DNA from: Spisula solida
Taxonomy: Eukaryota; Mollusca; Bivalvia; Venerida; Mactridae
DNA length: 64,000 bases
Assembly (NCBI GenBank): GCA_947247005.1
Contig: OX365948.1
Coordinates: forward strand, 12,017,455-12,081,454
Direction: 5' to 3'
In this document: positions 34,901 through 42,973 of the stretch, piece by piece
How the letters are laid out: each line of letters starts with the position of its first letter
How positions within the stretch are numbered: the stretch's first letter is position 1
Position numbers and translations under genes: made by a program
The notes under the pieces: model-generated
Seen by the model: only the letters and a program-made list of their open reading frames with translations
Told to the model about the DNA's origin: nothing
Database searches by the model: none

Positions 34901-36139
34901 ACTTGAAAAATGCGTATATTTTCTCGCCATCGGAATCAAGCTACGGAAGCGGCAGTGTAGAATAAAATGCAATATTTCAAATATAAAGCATTTTTTTGGA
35001 TAATTCTTGCTAAAGTTTAAAAACAAAGATGTTTAATGATAATGTGTAATAATTGTTTTATATGTTTTTCATGTTTAAACGTTGAAAAAAGAATAATTAT
35101 ATACACTCCCGCTATACCGCTTATTGCTCGCTAACCCCCTGACCGTGAAATTTCGGTTCCGGAAAAACGGGTTTTATTGAGTAATGTCGATATCACGCAC
35201 GTTAATTAAATTTAAAATGTATATGACACTCTATATTAACGTATGTAAAAGGTGTAAATATGCTGTCGCTTACACATATCTATCGGCCGATTTACAATGT
35301 TACCGCGGTATTAAGCGTAAAACGCACTAGTCAAATTCTACCCTACTTTATATAAGACCTCATCATTTTACTATCTATCATCCGATTTAATATATTTAAA
35401 GCTTGTAATGAAGCACAGATATATGTCTGTCTTTTAATACAACATTCATTACGATACCCTAATTATTAAATCCACGCTGACGAGTAAGAATCAGTTCCGC
35501 GTAAAAGTAAGTTTAAAATATCCCGTTTTTTACCAAATAAAAATTCAATCAACGGTCGAAAATCATCAATTATTAATTTAATTTTCGATCGATTTTTTTC
35601 ATTAAAGCTTGTTTTAAAAGCTTATACTGTAAGCTTTTATAAAATGTAAAACCTATTTTTAAAGCATTTGCGAGTTGTCGACCGCCAAAAATATGACACC
35701 ATATTTACGTTAATATAGAGTGTCATATACATTTATTTAACGTGCGTGTCGATATCGAGAATACTGCCTATTTTTTTGCCAGACCCTAAAATCCCAACGA
35801 GAGACTGTGCCAAGCACGAGACAGCAAGCTTTATTTTTCAACATGACTGATATGCCTGATACTTGTTTTCCAATGTATCAGAATCGTCTATATGCATCTG
35901 ATCGAACCAGTGACTGCTCTAACTTTACCGCGAAATTAGTGATGCCGCGATAATAGTGATGTTGACTAATAAGTTCACTTCAGCAACGAATAGAAGCAAG
36001 ACACTAGGTGTCCATGATATTTAATGGAATTTATGTATTATTTGGTTCAATTTGTGCAATAAATAACTGATTAAAACACGTATTACTCAAGTTTTAAGTC
36101 AAAATCTCCCAAAACATCGATTTCGCCTTCGTCCGCCAT
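16820..36139 (-). CDS. MYSM1: MYSM1, JAMM-type histone H2A deubiquitinase, complete 15-exon gene
   Basis: MYSM1 is a nuclear metalloprotease that removes monoubiquitin from histone H2A at target promoters. The 15 exons listed separately keep frame at every GT-AG junction and sum to 2757 nt (918 residues plus stop); the human protein is about 830. Domains: N-terminal segment with [15 protein letters not shown]/Myb at ~120-168; a long acidic linker (~169-452) with runs such as [21 protein letters not shown] at ~455-545 with the signature [15 protein letters not shown]+ at ~656-805. The JAMM site is complete: Glu ~680 in [10 protein letters not shown] and [14 protein letters not shown] with His739, His741, Ser749 and Asp752. 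The start is the ATG in AAACATGGCG at 36139. Introns are loaded with transposons, but no exon is damaged. Confidence 0.92.
17421..17587 (-). CDS. MYSM1: MYSM1 exon 14
   Basis: It encodes [12 protein letters not shown] and onward, ending FREITCLEK. Acceptor GTATTTCAG and donor GTAGGT. The frame joins both neighbours. Confidence 0.85.
18884..18903. repeat. (GCC)n microsatellite next to the head hairpin
   Basis: A short CGCCGCCGCCGCCGCCG run at the same position as the CCGT run in the 9112 element. Confidence 0.85.
18921..18940. repeat. Perfect 8-bp-stem hairpin at the element head
   Basis: TGTCGCCT, TTTC loop, AGGCGACA. Confidence 0.9.
19090..19222 (-). CDS. MYSM1: MYSM1 exon 13, MPN domain end
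   Basis: It encodes [20 protein letters not shown] and NCLTVSEEE. Donor GTATGT. Read-through past the donor would reach a TAG after ten residues, so an unspliced form would be truncated. Confidence 0.9.
19808..19935 (-). CDS. MYSM1: MYSM1 exon 12, JAMM zinc-binding motif
   Basis: It encodes [19 protein letters not shown]. The spacing H-x-H-x7-S-x2-D is exact, so the zinc site looks active. Donor GTAATC. Confidence 0.95.
20070..20275. repeat. Dispersed repeat fragment in a MYSM1 intron
   Basis: GACAGCCTAATAGTTAGAAATG through AATAGGGACCATCTACTG matches 27240-27360 (GCAGCCCAATAGTCAGAAATG). It includes a 20-bp direct duplication near 20160-20190. Confidence 0.55.
20587..20773 (-). CDS. MYSM1: MYSM1 exon 11, MPN domain with catalytic Glu
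   Basis: It contains [20 protein letters not shown], holding the MPN+ glutamate, and [14 protein letters not shown]. Donor GTTAGG. Confidence 0.92.
21164..21235. repeat. Half-copy of the 8327-8489 MITE, inverted
   Basis: The reverse complement matches 8331-8401 (CAGGGGTCCTAC...GGAATAATC...CTGCACAAAAT). The other terminus is absent. Confidence 0.6.
21254..21364 (-). CDS. MYSM1: MYSM1 exon 10
   Basis: 37 codons ([20 protein letters not shown], then PFSEQRP) leading into the MPN domain. Acceptor ATTACAG and donor GTAAGT. Confidence 0.88.
21721..21798 (-). CDS. MYSM1: MYSM1 exon 9
   Basis: 26 codons ([20 protein letters not shown] and onward). A basic cluster follows the SWIRM region. Acceptor TTTTATAG and donor GTAAAC. 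Confidence 0.85.
21921..22275. mobile_element. Harbinger-like MITE, copy 1
   Basis: The ends GGCCTAAAATAAAATATTG and (inverted) CAATATTTTAAGTTTGACC-type sequence carry TGTTTGTTTCCCC and GGGGAAACAAA. The sibling copy is at 30341-30730. Confidence 0.6.
22435..22680. repeat. Diverged dispersed repeat, copy 1 of 3
   Basis: Shared blocks with 23215-23440 and 23470-23715: a TTTCATTGAAATTC...CCA.TGGTT core and an ending CAGC/AAGCACAAAATCAATATGT (copies 1 and 3). Confidence 0.55.
22726..22832 (-). CDS. MYSM1: MYSM1 exon 8
   Basis: It encodes [17 protein letters not shown] and a variable stretch ending AKLEAM. Acceptor ATATTTCAG and donor GTATGT. The phase agrees with both sides. Confidence 0.85.
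23058..23188 (-). CDS. MYSM1: MYSM1 exon 7, SWIRM C-terminal half
   Basis: It encodes [20 protein letters not shown] and [16 protein letters not shown]. Trp is split from exon 6. Donor GTAAGT. Confidence 0.92.
23215..23440. repeat. Diverged dispersed repeat, copy 2 of 3
   Basis: Contains CCACTGGTTAAGGAGAACTAG and an AAACATATGTCTTCCACTAA start, matching copies 1 and 3. Confidence 0.5.
23470..23715. repeat. Diverged dispersed repeat, copy 3 of 3
   Basis: Contains TTTCATTGAAATTCAACCAG and CAGCACAAAATCAATATGTG. All three copies lie in introns around exon 7 of MYSM1. Confidence 0.55.
23871..24054 (-). CDS. MYSM1: MYSM1 exon 6, SWIRM domain
   Basis: It encodes [20 protein letters not shown], then [20 protein letters not shown], the SWIRM core. 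Acceptor GTTTTCAG and donor GTTAGA. Confidence 0.92.
24077..24682. other. MYSM1 intron 5, no further feature
   Basis: AT-rich intron sequence between exons 6 and 5. Nothing recognised. Confidence 0.4.
24683..25532 (-). CDS. MYSM1: MYSM1 exon 5, acidic linker
   Basis: 850 nt, the largest exon. A Ser/Thr-rich start is followed by a basic patch ([15 protein letters not shown], a possible nuclear localisation signal), then long Asp/Glu-rich stretches. Acceptor CTTTTCAG and donor GTGAGT. Confidence 0.9.
25750..25870. repeat. ~62-bp direct duplication in a MYSM1 intron
   Basis: GAGACCTGACTCAGACTG...CAACAACTCCC is repeated about 62 bp later with few changes, ending just before the donor of exon 4. 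Confidence 0.6.
25881..25979 (-). CDS. MYSM1: MYSM1 exon 4, second half of SANT domain
   Basis: 33 codons: [14 protein letters not shown], then [18 protein letters not shown]. It continues the SANT helix directly from exon 3. Donor GTAAGT. Confidence 0.9.
25980..26901. other. MYSM1 intron 3, no further feature
   Basis: AT-rich intron. No repeat or gene recognised. Confidence 0.4.
26902..27033 (-). CDS. MYSM1: MYSM1 exon 3, first half of SANT domain
   Basis: 44 codons ending [17 protein letters not shown], donor GTGGGT. The acceptor (AATGGGAAG) has a weak pyrimidine tract, so the 5' edge is less certain. An in-frame TGA lies just upstream. Confidence 0.8.
27225..28610 (-). mobile_element. 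Helitron-like element with ~150-bp and ~313-bp tandem cores
   Basis: On the - strand the head TGTGATCACTCTTCGTCCGT followed by CGTC/TGCG-rich sequence and CAACAATTCATT (28610-28540) is shared with the 145-bp element. The core differs: units anchored by CCCACCCACTGG at 27649, 27961 and 28275 (about 313 bp apart). A shorter ~150-bp repeat then follows (TCATCTACT...CATCCATGTGAAGTTT near 27327 and 27480). No GGGCCC tail was found. It occupies MYSM1 intron 2. Confidence 0.6.
28685..29808. mobile_element. 1.1 kb element with repetitive ACTCACCCCC inverted ends
   Basis: The left end has three to five CCAACTCACCCCC/CTCGCCC motifs. The right end carries their reverse complements (GGGGGGTGAGTTGG) in mirrored order, including the GGATTTGG-AACTCGCC block. 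The interior is AT-rich without a gene and holds a long palindrome. It sits in MYSM1 intron 2. Confidence 0.65.
28905..29036. repeat. 132-bp near-perfect palindrome
   Basis: Arms of ~63 bp meet at AAACGC-TGTAG-GCGTTT near 28970. Outer arms read TTTTCTGCAGTTCATC and GATGAACTGCAGAAAA. Only a few mismatches. It looks like a foldback element inserted in the larger one. Confidence 0.85.
29822..29925. repeat. Fragment of the 158-bp repeat family
   Basis: AAAGGGAGATAATTTAAAAACTG and AGAGTTATGGTTCTTG match the unit at 18100-18160. Confidence 0.6.
29998..30217 (-). CDS. MYSM1: MYSM1 exon 2
   Basis: Acceptor TTATTTCAG and donor GTTTAC. It encodes the N-terminal conserved segment SWTLDN...[17 protein letters not shown]. 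The donor was chosen because only this one gives phase 0, which exon 3 needs. Confidence 0.8.
30341..30730. mobile_element. Harbinger-like MITE, copy 2, flanked by TTA
   Basis: GGCCAAAAATAAAATATTG opens and AATTTTTTAATTTTGGCC closes it. TTA flanks both sides, fitting the TTA/TWA target of PIF/Harbinger elements. Internal TGTTTGTTTCCCC and its inverse are shared with 21921-22275. Confidence 0.65.
30993..32215 (-). mobile_element. Helitron-like element with 145-bp core, second full copy
   Basis: On the - strand: head remnant TATGATCACTCTTCGTCCGCCGTCCGTCAACAATTTGC (32213-32175, split here for reading: TATGATCACTCTTCGTCC then GCCGTCCGTCAACAATTTGC), about seven 145-bp-type units, then GGTGAGCGACCTTGGGCCCTCTTGT-type tail at 31018-30993. 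The AGCTCACC head hairpin is missing and one GGGCCC arm is reduced. It lies in MYSM1 intron 1. Confidence 0.7.
32216..33664. other. MYSM1 intron 1, mixed low-copy repeats
   Basis: No gene. Fragments near 32455-32680 (CCCCCTGACCATTAATTT, TAATGTCGATATCA) match 35140-35200 and mark another dispersed family. Confidence 0.4.
33665..34560 (+). pseudogene. LINE reverse transcriptase relic
   Basis: The palm motif [10 protein letters not shown] at ~33767-33796 is followed by [20 protein letters not shown] and [10 protein letters not shown], typical of non-LTR retrotransposon enzymes of the Jockey/CR1 assemblage. It continues, with frameshifts and stops after 33957, through [10 protein letters not shown] and LWNQLPD-like sequence near 34455. 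The 5' part with endonuclease is absent. Dead copy in MYSM1 intron 1. Confidence 0.8.
35187..35757. repeat. 571-bp element with ~55-bp inverted ends
   Basis: TCGATATCACGCACGTTAA and ATGTATATGACACTCTATAT at the left are mirrored at 35700-35757. The interior is AT-rich and non-coding. Lies in MYSM1 intron 1. Confidence 0.7.
36087..36139 (-). CDS. MYSM1: MYSM1 exon 1 (start codon)
   Basis: ATG in good context (AAACATGGCG). It encodes [17 protein letters not shown] plus two bases of a Glu codon, with donor GTAATA. The split codon completes exactly at exon 2, 5.9 kb away. An acidic N-terminus fits the family. Confidence 0.75.
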
Positions 36140-36503
36140 GTTTGCCTAACTTTAGGCTGATTAACTTCGAATTATTATTTTGCAATATAATAAAATAAAA
36201 AAATGTTTTTACTTTATCATTTAATTCTTAATGATATATATACGTATATGCGTGATAATTTAACAAAAGATTGGTGTATTATTTTATTAATTTGTCTTGT
36301 TGCGTTGCGGCGGTTATACACAGAGGCGATAAAATCCTTACGGACCGTTCCGTTGGTTAATCTGGACGGATTACTAGTCTGTTCCCACGTATTTTGCTAT
36401 AGTGTTCTATGTCGATTTTTAACAATTTCGGGAGTTGATGTGTACGAGTTATGAAGATCAATAATGTGACAACCGGTTTTGCAACATTTCTGTTTAATAT
36501 ATA
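36140..36503 (-). promoter_or_regulatory. MYSM1: Region upstream of MYSM1 start (5' UTR and likely promoter)
   Basis: Directly upstream of the MYSM1 ATG. No TATA box or clear CpG island is visible. An AT-rich first 60 bases is followed by scattered CG. Placement is by position only. Confidence 0.35.
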
Positions 36504-37342
36504 CATGGGCGTAGGAGAAGGGGGGGGCAGGGGGGGGGGGCCGGCCCCCAATGCTAGGACAGGGGGGACCAACATATCGTTTGCCCCCCCCCCCCAAATA
36601 ATTCAGAACATATTTGGTTCTAGACCAATTTTCAATATGGTCCACATCAACATGGGATATATACAATCATTTACAGGAATACATGATAATCATGAGCAAA
36701 AGAAAAACATAACAGAAAAACTCATGGAGTCAATAATAAAGATGCAAAACAAAACAAATACACAACAGCACGATGTTAAGGTAATGGTAAATAATTATGA
36801 TATACAAAATTCAACAATGTAATTTGTAGATATAATTAATAGCGTGATGTTGTGAAACATGTAAATGTTACATCATGTGGTTCTGAGATAATTACTTGGT
36901 ATTTAACAAGACATGTTTCGTTACAAGATCAATCAAAATTAAGTCCTTATTTTGTAAATATTTTTTCTAAGTATTGCACAGATGCCCGAATTCTGAGAGT
37001 TAACTTAAGTGGTTTTAATAGTAAGGGAATTTAACATAGCAATGACCAAGTTTAAAAGCAATATAGGAGCTGGTGCAAACTTTATGTTACAATGTATTTC
37101 TGTCGTTCTTGTAGCTGTTTTCAACAGTTACGTGATAACATATTTCATAGATTAAAATCATTTTGCGAGCGAAGCGACCACGAACATTTACATTTTATAC
37201 TTTTTAACCAAGGATAAAAGGCATATTACCTATTACAAGACTATTTTAGGCGGAAAATTATGAATATGGTCTGAATTATTGGGGGGGGGGGGGGGGGGGG
37301 CAAACGATATATTGCCCCCCCCCCCCTTCTCCCACGCCCATG
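36504..37342. mobile_element. 839-bp element with G-run-containing inverted ends
   Basis: CATGGGCGTAGGAGAAGGGG at the left and CTTCTCCCACGCCCATG at the right are inverted. Both ends also carry ATATCGTTTGCCCCC/GGGGGCAAACGATAT next to homopolymer runs of 12-18 C or G. Small open frames in the interior have no domain. The transposon class is unknown. Confidence 0.6.
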
Positions 37343-37394
37343 GTATATTGCTAGTTTTTTTCATGATATGTGTATTCGTAGATTGCATAAGATA

Positions 37395-37690
37395 ATTATT
37401 TTCCTATATTAGGCCAGGGAAAAAAATATCGAGGTAAACATTGTAATCTTATATCTCGATAATACGAACAAGTAAGTAAGAAGTGATGTTCGTTTTCGAT
37501 ACAATTTAAATAACATTTACGGCATATTCTATCTTCTCTAGCTATATTTCTGTGCCTGCCCTCTTCGATTAAAAGTTTGTGAGACGAACATCTAAATCTA
37601 CTTAAAGCTTTCCACCAGTTTCAACAACCCTATCTTTGCCAACGACAGTGAATTTAGCTTCTTATATCCTGAAGCAACATGATCACTCCC
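37395..37690 (-). pseudogene. LINE C-terminal relic (Cys/His knuckle region)
   Basis: On the - strand: FRCSSHKLLIEEGRHRNIAR, then EDRICRKC and EHHFLLTCSYYRDIR, the conserved C-terminal Cys-rich end of a LINE ORF2. One frameshift/stop separates it from KKLNSLSLAKIGLLKLVESF upstream. No RT domain adjoins it. Confidence 0.75.
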
Positions 37691-38192
37691 GATGACGACA
37701 CAGCTCAACCACAGATACTAGTAGGCGTAAAGCTTTCAAACATTTCTGTAAGACTACTTCTTATCAATTTCCAGTCGATCAAGAAGATAGTAAAAAATCG
37801 GCCAGGGAAGGCAGCACTCATACTCTGCAGCATGTAGCTCATTTTATCAATAAATCGGTGACTAGATTGATAACACGAGCGAAGGGTGCGAAAAACTATG
37901 CATATTAACATAGCTAGTTTTTACATAAAAAGTATAACAAATTACAGGTCGTATGCTCCGGCACTTTAGGAGGCACTCAACAGGAACAGCCGAGAACAGA
38001 AAACAGAAACAACACGATCGCACGATACAATTCCCAACACACAACTGAACAAGAAAACGAACTTAACCGCCTCCCCACCAAGTCTGATCACTAGAGGCTT
38101 CGATGTTGTACACCTTCCTAGCAAACTGGACCAAAAGGGTAACAATTGGCGATGTTACCTTCAAGCCAGAATCAGTTATCGTGCCGCACACA

Positions 38193-38215
38193 CAGTAATA
38201 ATAATAATAATAATT
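38193..38215. repeat. (TAA)n microsatellite
   Basis: Six to seven TAA units. Confidence 0.85.
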
Positions 38216-38229
38216 CAAATCTTGCCCCC

Positions 38230-39270
38230 AAAACTGTTTGTCCTTTTCAGAAAGTGACAAAATCAAACTTCAGGAATTCATTGGAATGTAATCTGGACAG
38301 GGCATTTCATTTGCATTACCTAAAATTACAAGCAAATTTATAGAAGAACTAAACAACCTTGATGTCAGTAAATCCACGGGATTAGATGGTAAAGGACCAA
38401 AGTTTCTTAAAATAAGCGCTAAAACCATCTCAAGACATTTGGAGAAAATATTTAACCTTAGCTTAACAAGTGGAGTTTTCCCATCAATATTCAAACGAGC
38501 AAAGGTTACACCTATCCACAAAAAGGGGTATAAAACAGACAAAAGTAACAATGTACTCGGCCATTCCTGTTTCTGGTTTTCATGATTGACCACTCTCTAC
38601 ATGTCAACTCGAAAACTATTGGTAGAAGATTGCATACTAGTAGTATATCGGCGGGTATACTCACCAGCTGACTATATAGCTCTGGAAGAAGGCACGAAGA
38701 ACATGGCTGCATGGGAGAAGAAGTGGGACCCACTCGTAGGTATTCCCGCCAAGAAAAATGTAGTATTCTATCGGTCCACAGATAAAAGAAACCATTTATT
38801 TATAATCTCCGCTCTTAAAGGACATGTCTTATGTGTGAATATAGTCATAAAATAACTTGGCGTCCGTCTAACATAAAAACTCTTATCATGGTGATATCCA
38901 TATAGACACGGTCAAGAAAAAGCCAACATCACTCTCGTGATCAACCAAATCCGGCAAAAGCAACGCATACACCGCCATAATTCGATCACATTTGGAATAC
39001 TTTACTACAGTTTGTGTATGGAATACATATACATAACAACATTACTCACAAACTAGAAATGTGAGGAGAGGTGCTTGGTGCTCCACCAATGCTACCATAA
39101 CACCAGCAGCGTGATATCAATGCTTGACCCACTTGGATGGGAAACAATCGATACCAGAAGATCCAATACACTGCCCAATGTGCTCTTCCGGACCTAGTAG
39201 ACATCCTATCAGATAGGTAGATGCTAGACTGACTACGAGCTCATCACATTCGCTAAAACATATGTTCATC
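38230..39270 (+). pseudogene. LINE reverse transcriptase relic, internally deleted
   Basis: The fingers region DVSKSTGLDGKGPKFLKISA, then LTSGVFPSIFKRAKVTPIHK (38358-38523), is followed after a deletion by a palm/thumb remnant, DCILVVYRRVYSPADYIALE (from ~38622), and a decayed connection domain. Stops and frameshifts abound after 38855. It is a different lineage from the copy at 33665. Confidence 0.75.
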
Positions 39271-39564
39271 TCAACATCAACACTTTTTTTACAGTGACTG
39301 TTATAAAAATGTCAGCAGGTACTTCATGCCCCCAGTCCTGAAATCCTGTTATGCATATGCTATGTGTGTGTTGTCTTGACACTGACGGCGTGTAATTATA
39401 GCACGTGTCCCTCTAGCAATGCAGTCATTTATGTCATAATGAATATACCAGTAATATACACTAACACCAAAGTGAATTGAACGTGTCCGGCAATATCAGA
39501 CGTTTTATTTACAACATAATAAGGTTATGTAAGCAAATTATGATACAAAGTTGGACAACTTATA

Positions 39565-39812
39565 TTAGGTCGATGGAGATACCAGTTTTTCCAACTTATA
39601 TCAATCACTCTCGACACTTCCTTGCTGTTATTATCCATTGCCACGAGGGTATGAGAGAAGAGAAGCCAACTTCCCCTTTATACTGAGCGTCTAGCAAGAA
39701 AAACACTGGTACCATTTTGATTTCGTTTGTAGTATGATGCGGTCCGGGATCGAATCTGGTCCTCCCGCGCTCAAAGCGGACGCTCTACCAAAACGCTATC
39801 AATGGGAGCACA
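39565..39812 (-). mobile_element. tRNA-derived SINE
   Basis: On the - strand from ~39810: GATAGCGTTTTGGTAGAGCG (A-box-like) and AGATTCGATCCC (B box), spaced as in a tRNA, with an anticodon-arm-like GTCCGCTTTGAGCGCGGGAG between them. A tRNA-unrelated body follows. The 3' edge is not defined. Confidence 0.6.
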
Positions 39813-39879
39813 TGCGATGTTGATATCGCATTATTTATTGTGCGTCGTATAAACAGAGTTCACACCGGCATACATTATA

Positions 39880-40190
39880 AATTGGCTTTATTCATAGGGT
39901 GAAAAAAATGCGCCGATGATGGCTTACATAATACTGAGCTTTAATAGAAGGGTGAAAACAATATTGCACCGAATATGGCTTACATTACGGGCACACGGTG
40001 TCGTCGATTTAAAAAAAATCCGACTACCTTCATAAATACCAGAAGGTCGCTCAACTCACATGTTTTCAAGCTACGGAAGTATCGTGTGCCTGTGGCTAAC
40101 ATGAGCGTTATGTATAGGGTGAAAAAATATTACACAATGTACGCGAGCCATATTCGGCGCGAGCCATATTTGGTTCACGTGTAGCGATAA
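39880..40190. repeat. Degenerate repeats of a GGGTGAAAA...GGCTTACAT motif
   Basis: AGGGTGAAAAAAATG, AGGGTGAAAACAATATT and AGGGTGAAAAAATATT recur with GATGGCTTACAT/ATATGGCTTACATT and AGCCATATT partners. Irregular spacing. Confidence 0.45.
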
Positions 40191-40758
40191 TACCAAACTT
40201 GCAGAAGACCAATTTTGCACTGGTTGATAATGAATTCTAGAAAAAATAGTTGGCTGAACTATACATGTATACATGTACGGTCGTCTTATAGATACAAATG
40301 TATTTGATAACGACGTGTTTTACCTCAGAGAATTTATACCATGACAAATCAGGTATGTTACTTCGATCGAAACGATATTTAAACCCTATAATAACTGAAA
40401 CATGCGAACATATCCATATAATACCATGGATTATAATATCAAACACACGTTGAGTTGTTTCAGTCTTAAAGCCTTTTAAGTTGGTATAAACCATTTATAA
40501 ATTGCCATTTGTTCAATCCATTTGATGGCAGGGCTTAATTGGTCTGTTATATAGATATAATCTAGGTTTCGGTCAAGGATACTACATGTATATGTATGTC
40601 CTGGTGCAATTATATCCCACCTCCTATACTTTGATGCGATCACCTAGGTTTTAAATGAACATGTAACTTCATTTGCCTCCTCCTCAACTTACATCGTATC
40701 ACCAGCAGTACCTCCTAAACTATAGTACACATAGCTTTGTAACCTCCGCAACAAAGAC

Positions 40759-40965
40759 AACGTGCTAAGCTGACAGTGTTGTCCAGAATGGTGTTTGACC
40801 ATACTATTGAGCTACTGCGCCGCGCAAACCGTCATTGTTGTACCACGTCTAGTCAACCTATCTGACTGTGTTTAACCAGGTGGCAACAATGATGGCGTGC
40901 GCAGCTCAGTAGCTCAATAGTATGGCCAAACACCATTCTGGACAACACTGTCAGTGTAGCACGTT
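40759..40965. mobile_element. 207-bp foldback MITE
   Basis: Arms of at least 75 bp. TGACAGTGTTGTCCAGAATG and CATACTATTGAGCTACTG at the left are mirrored at the right, bounded by AACGTGCTA and TAGCACGTT. Almost the whole element is palindrome. Confidence 0.8.
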
Positions 40966-41112
40966 TGAAGTGGTACAATAAGTGCTGGCTGCACGTAAGA
41001 GTTCATTAGTTACTTACTCTTTGCTTTGGTAACGGAGGTAACCTGTTCTATCTCTATAGTAACTCTATAGTAACTTACACTGAACATGGGATGATTAAAT
41101 ACCCTTCCTATT

Positions 41113-41640
41113 CTAGTTACCAGGTAACCGCACTGTTTCTTTGGTAACTTAGAGATGACCAGAGGTAACTCTGACATTTCAATGGTAACTGCCTTATATG
41201 ATAAAATACCCTGCCATTTCTAGTTACCAGGTAACTGCACTGTTTCTTTGGAAACTTGGAGGTAACCAGAGGTAACTCTGACATTTCAATGGTACCTGCC
41301 TTATATGATAAAATACCTTCCATTTCTAGTTACCAGGTAACCGCACTGTTTCTTTGGTAACTTGGAGATAACCAAAGGTAACTCTGACATTTCAATGGTA
41401 ACTGCCTTATATGATAAAATACCTTCCATTTCTAGTTACCAGGTAACCGCACTGTTTCTTTGGTAACTTGAAGATAACCAGAGGTAACTCTGACATTTCA
41501 ATGGTAACTGCCTTATATGAAAAATACCCTACCATTTCTAGTTACCAGGTAACCGCACTGTTTATTTGGTAACTTAGAAGTAACCACAGGTAACTCTGAC
41601 ATTTCAATGGTAACTGCTATATATATGATATTCTAGTTAC
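41113..41640. repeat. ~106-bp tandem array, five copies
   Basis: CTAGTTACCAGGTAAC anchors at 41113, 41220, 41326, 41432 and 41538. Units are rich in GGTAAC/GTTACC. The array decays after 41640. No gene. Confidence 0.9.
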
Positions 41641-41810
41641 CCAGTTACTGTACTGTATCTTAAGGGGTTAACTGGGGTAATCAGGTAACTGCACTGTTTT
41701 CAGTGGTGGAACTTGCTCAATCGGGCAAGTCGGTTTTCTCCCTATTTACTTGCACGATCGAGCAATTTTGCTGCGAAACTTGCTCGATCGGGCAGTAGAA
41801 GGTCGACCTT

Positions 41811-41950
41811 ATCACTGTATGACTTATTTGGATACAATGCAATTCAACTTGTATGACTTATTGCGAGCTAAAGCATAAGTGAATTTCGATCACTGTATGA
41901 CTTATTGGGAGACTATACAATTCAACGTGTATGACTTATAGCGACAATCG
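41811..41950. repeat. 80-bp direct duplication
   Basis: ATCACTGTATGACTTATT at 41811 and 41891, each followed by ATACAATTCAAC-like and TGTATGACTTAT blocks. Confidence 0.7.
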
Positions 41951-42602
41951 GAATTTGACTCGTTTATATACACTATGATGCGCGTATTGCCTGACTAACT
42001 TGATTCTAGTACGCCGGCCGATCATTGTGTGGCGATCAGATTGGATATGTAACCCAGGTATAGCGCGCAGTATGACATAAGTGAAACATGCTCACTTGTA
42101 TCTTTAAATATAATGACGCGTTTATGCATTGATTTAAGTACGTACAACTTACAATAATTGCACAAGCGTATTAAAGCGGTAGTATCATGTCATTTCAATA
42201 TATCTTAATATTTCTTATGTAAACCCATAATACGCTCAATAATCCATTGTATAGATAAGTTATCTGTCTCAAACCCCGTAATTCCATTGCACCAACATGA
42301 CGAACCCACATAAAATGGAAGTGGTTTTCAAAATATTAAAACAGATAATGACAAATCAGCGCTCAACAGAAATCAAACGTTTTAGAAACTCCAGGGTGTG
42401 AATACGCTCGTTTATCAACATCTGTGTATTAAAAGCTTTTCTTCGATCTTCATGTGGTCGTGATATTGCATATTTGGATATCCAATGCGTTTATTAATTG
42501 CCAGTTGTAAGCCAATAAAGAACAATTAGTTAAAACCGGTATTCAATAAAGGAGATGTCCGTAAATGCAATTCATCAAACAGTGCATTAAATATCAGGGT
42601 CG

Positions 42603-42695
42603 ATGGTAGTCCTAATTCAACTTGGTATACTACTGCTCGTTCTCATTGCAATGAGTTTGCACAGTCATGAACTAACATTTACCTTAAAAAAGCGG
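42603..42695 (+). CDS. Possible orphan first exon encoding a signal peptide
   Basis: ATG opens 31 codons (MVVLIQLGILLLVLIAMSLH, then SHELTFTLKKR) and ends at a consensus donor CGG|GTAAGT in phase 0. The hydrophobic run looks like a signal peptide. It could be a first exon of an unseen gene, or an alternative start for the secreted-protein gene at 47716, whose first exon also accepts phase 0 after TTATTTTAG at 47712. That product would have two hydrophobic segments. Unconfirmed. Confidence 0.3.
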
Positions 42696-42973
42696 GTAAG
42701 TTTATTCGAAATACTGATGTTGAGGTACACTTCTGATCATCCTTCCAATATAATAATTTCGTTAGTGCAATTTATGAGTCCGTTTCTGAAGAATCAAAAT
42801 TCTTGACGTAAGTTTCGAAGCGGCGTACAGTTTGTCATAGGAATATAAGTATGTCATGCGTCATGTGCTTGTGGTAAGTGGTCAACCTTCCGAATCGTTT
42901 TTGTTTGCTAGTTCTAGCTCCGATTTGGCTTGACTGACTGAGGTGGCAGGATGTCGGATTTAGTTTATGTTTA

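Noticed and set aside
36451..36822. 123-codon frame with Gly/Pro-rich start
   Set aside because: Produced by G-runs at the end of an inverted-repeat element; unsupported.
39735..39804. A functional tRNA gene
   Set aside because: A and B boxes are present but the acceptor stem does not pair and a SINE body follows; read as a tRNA-derived SINE head.
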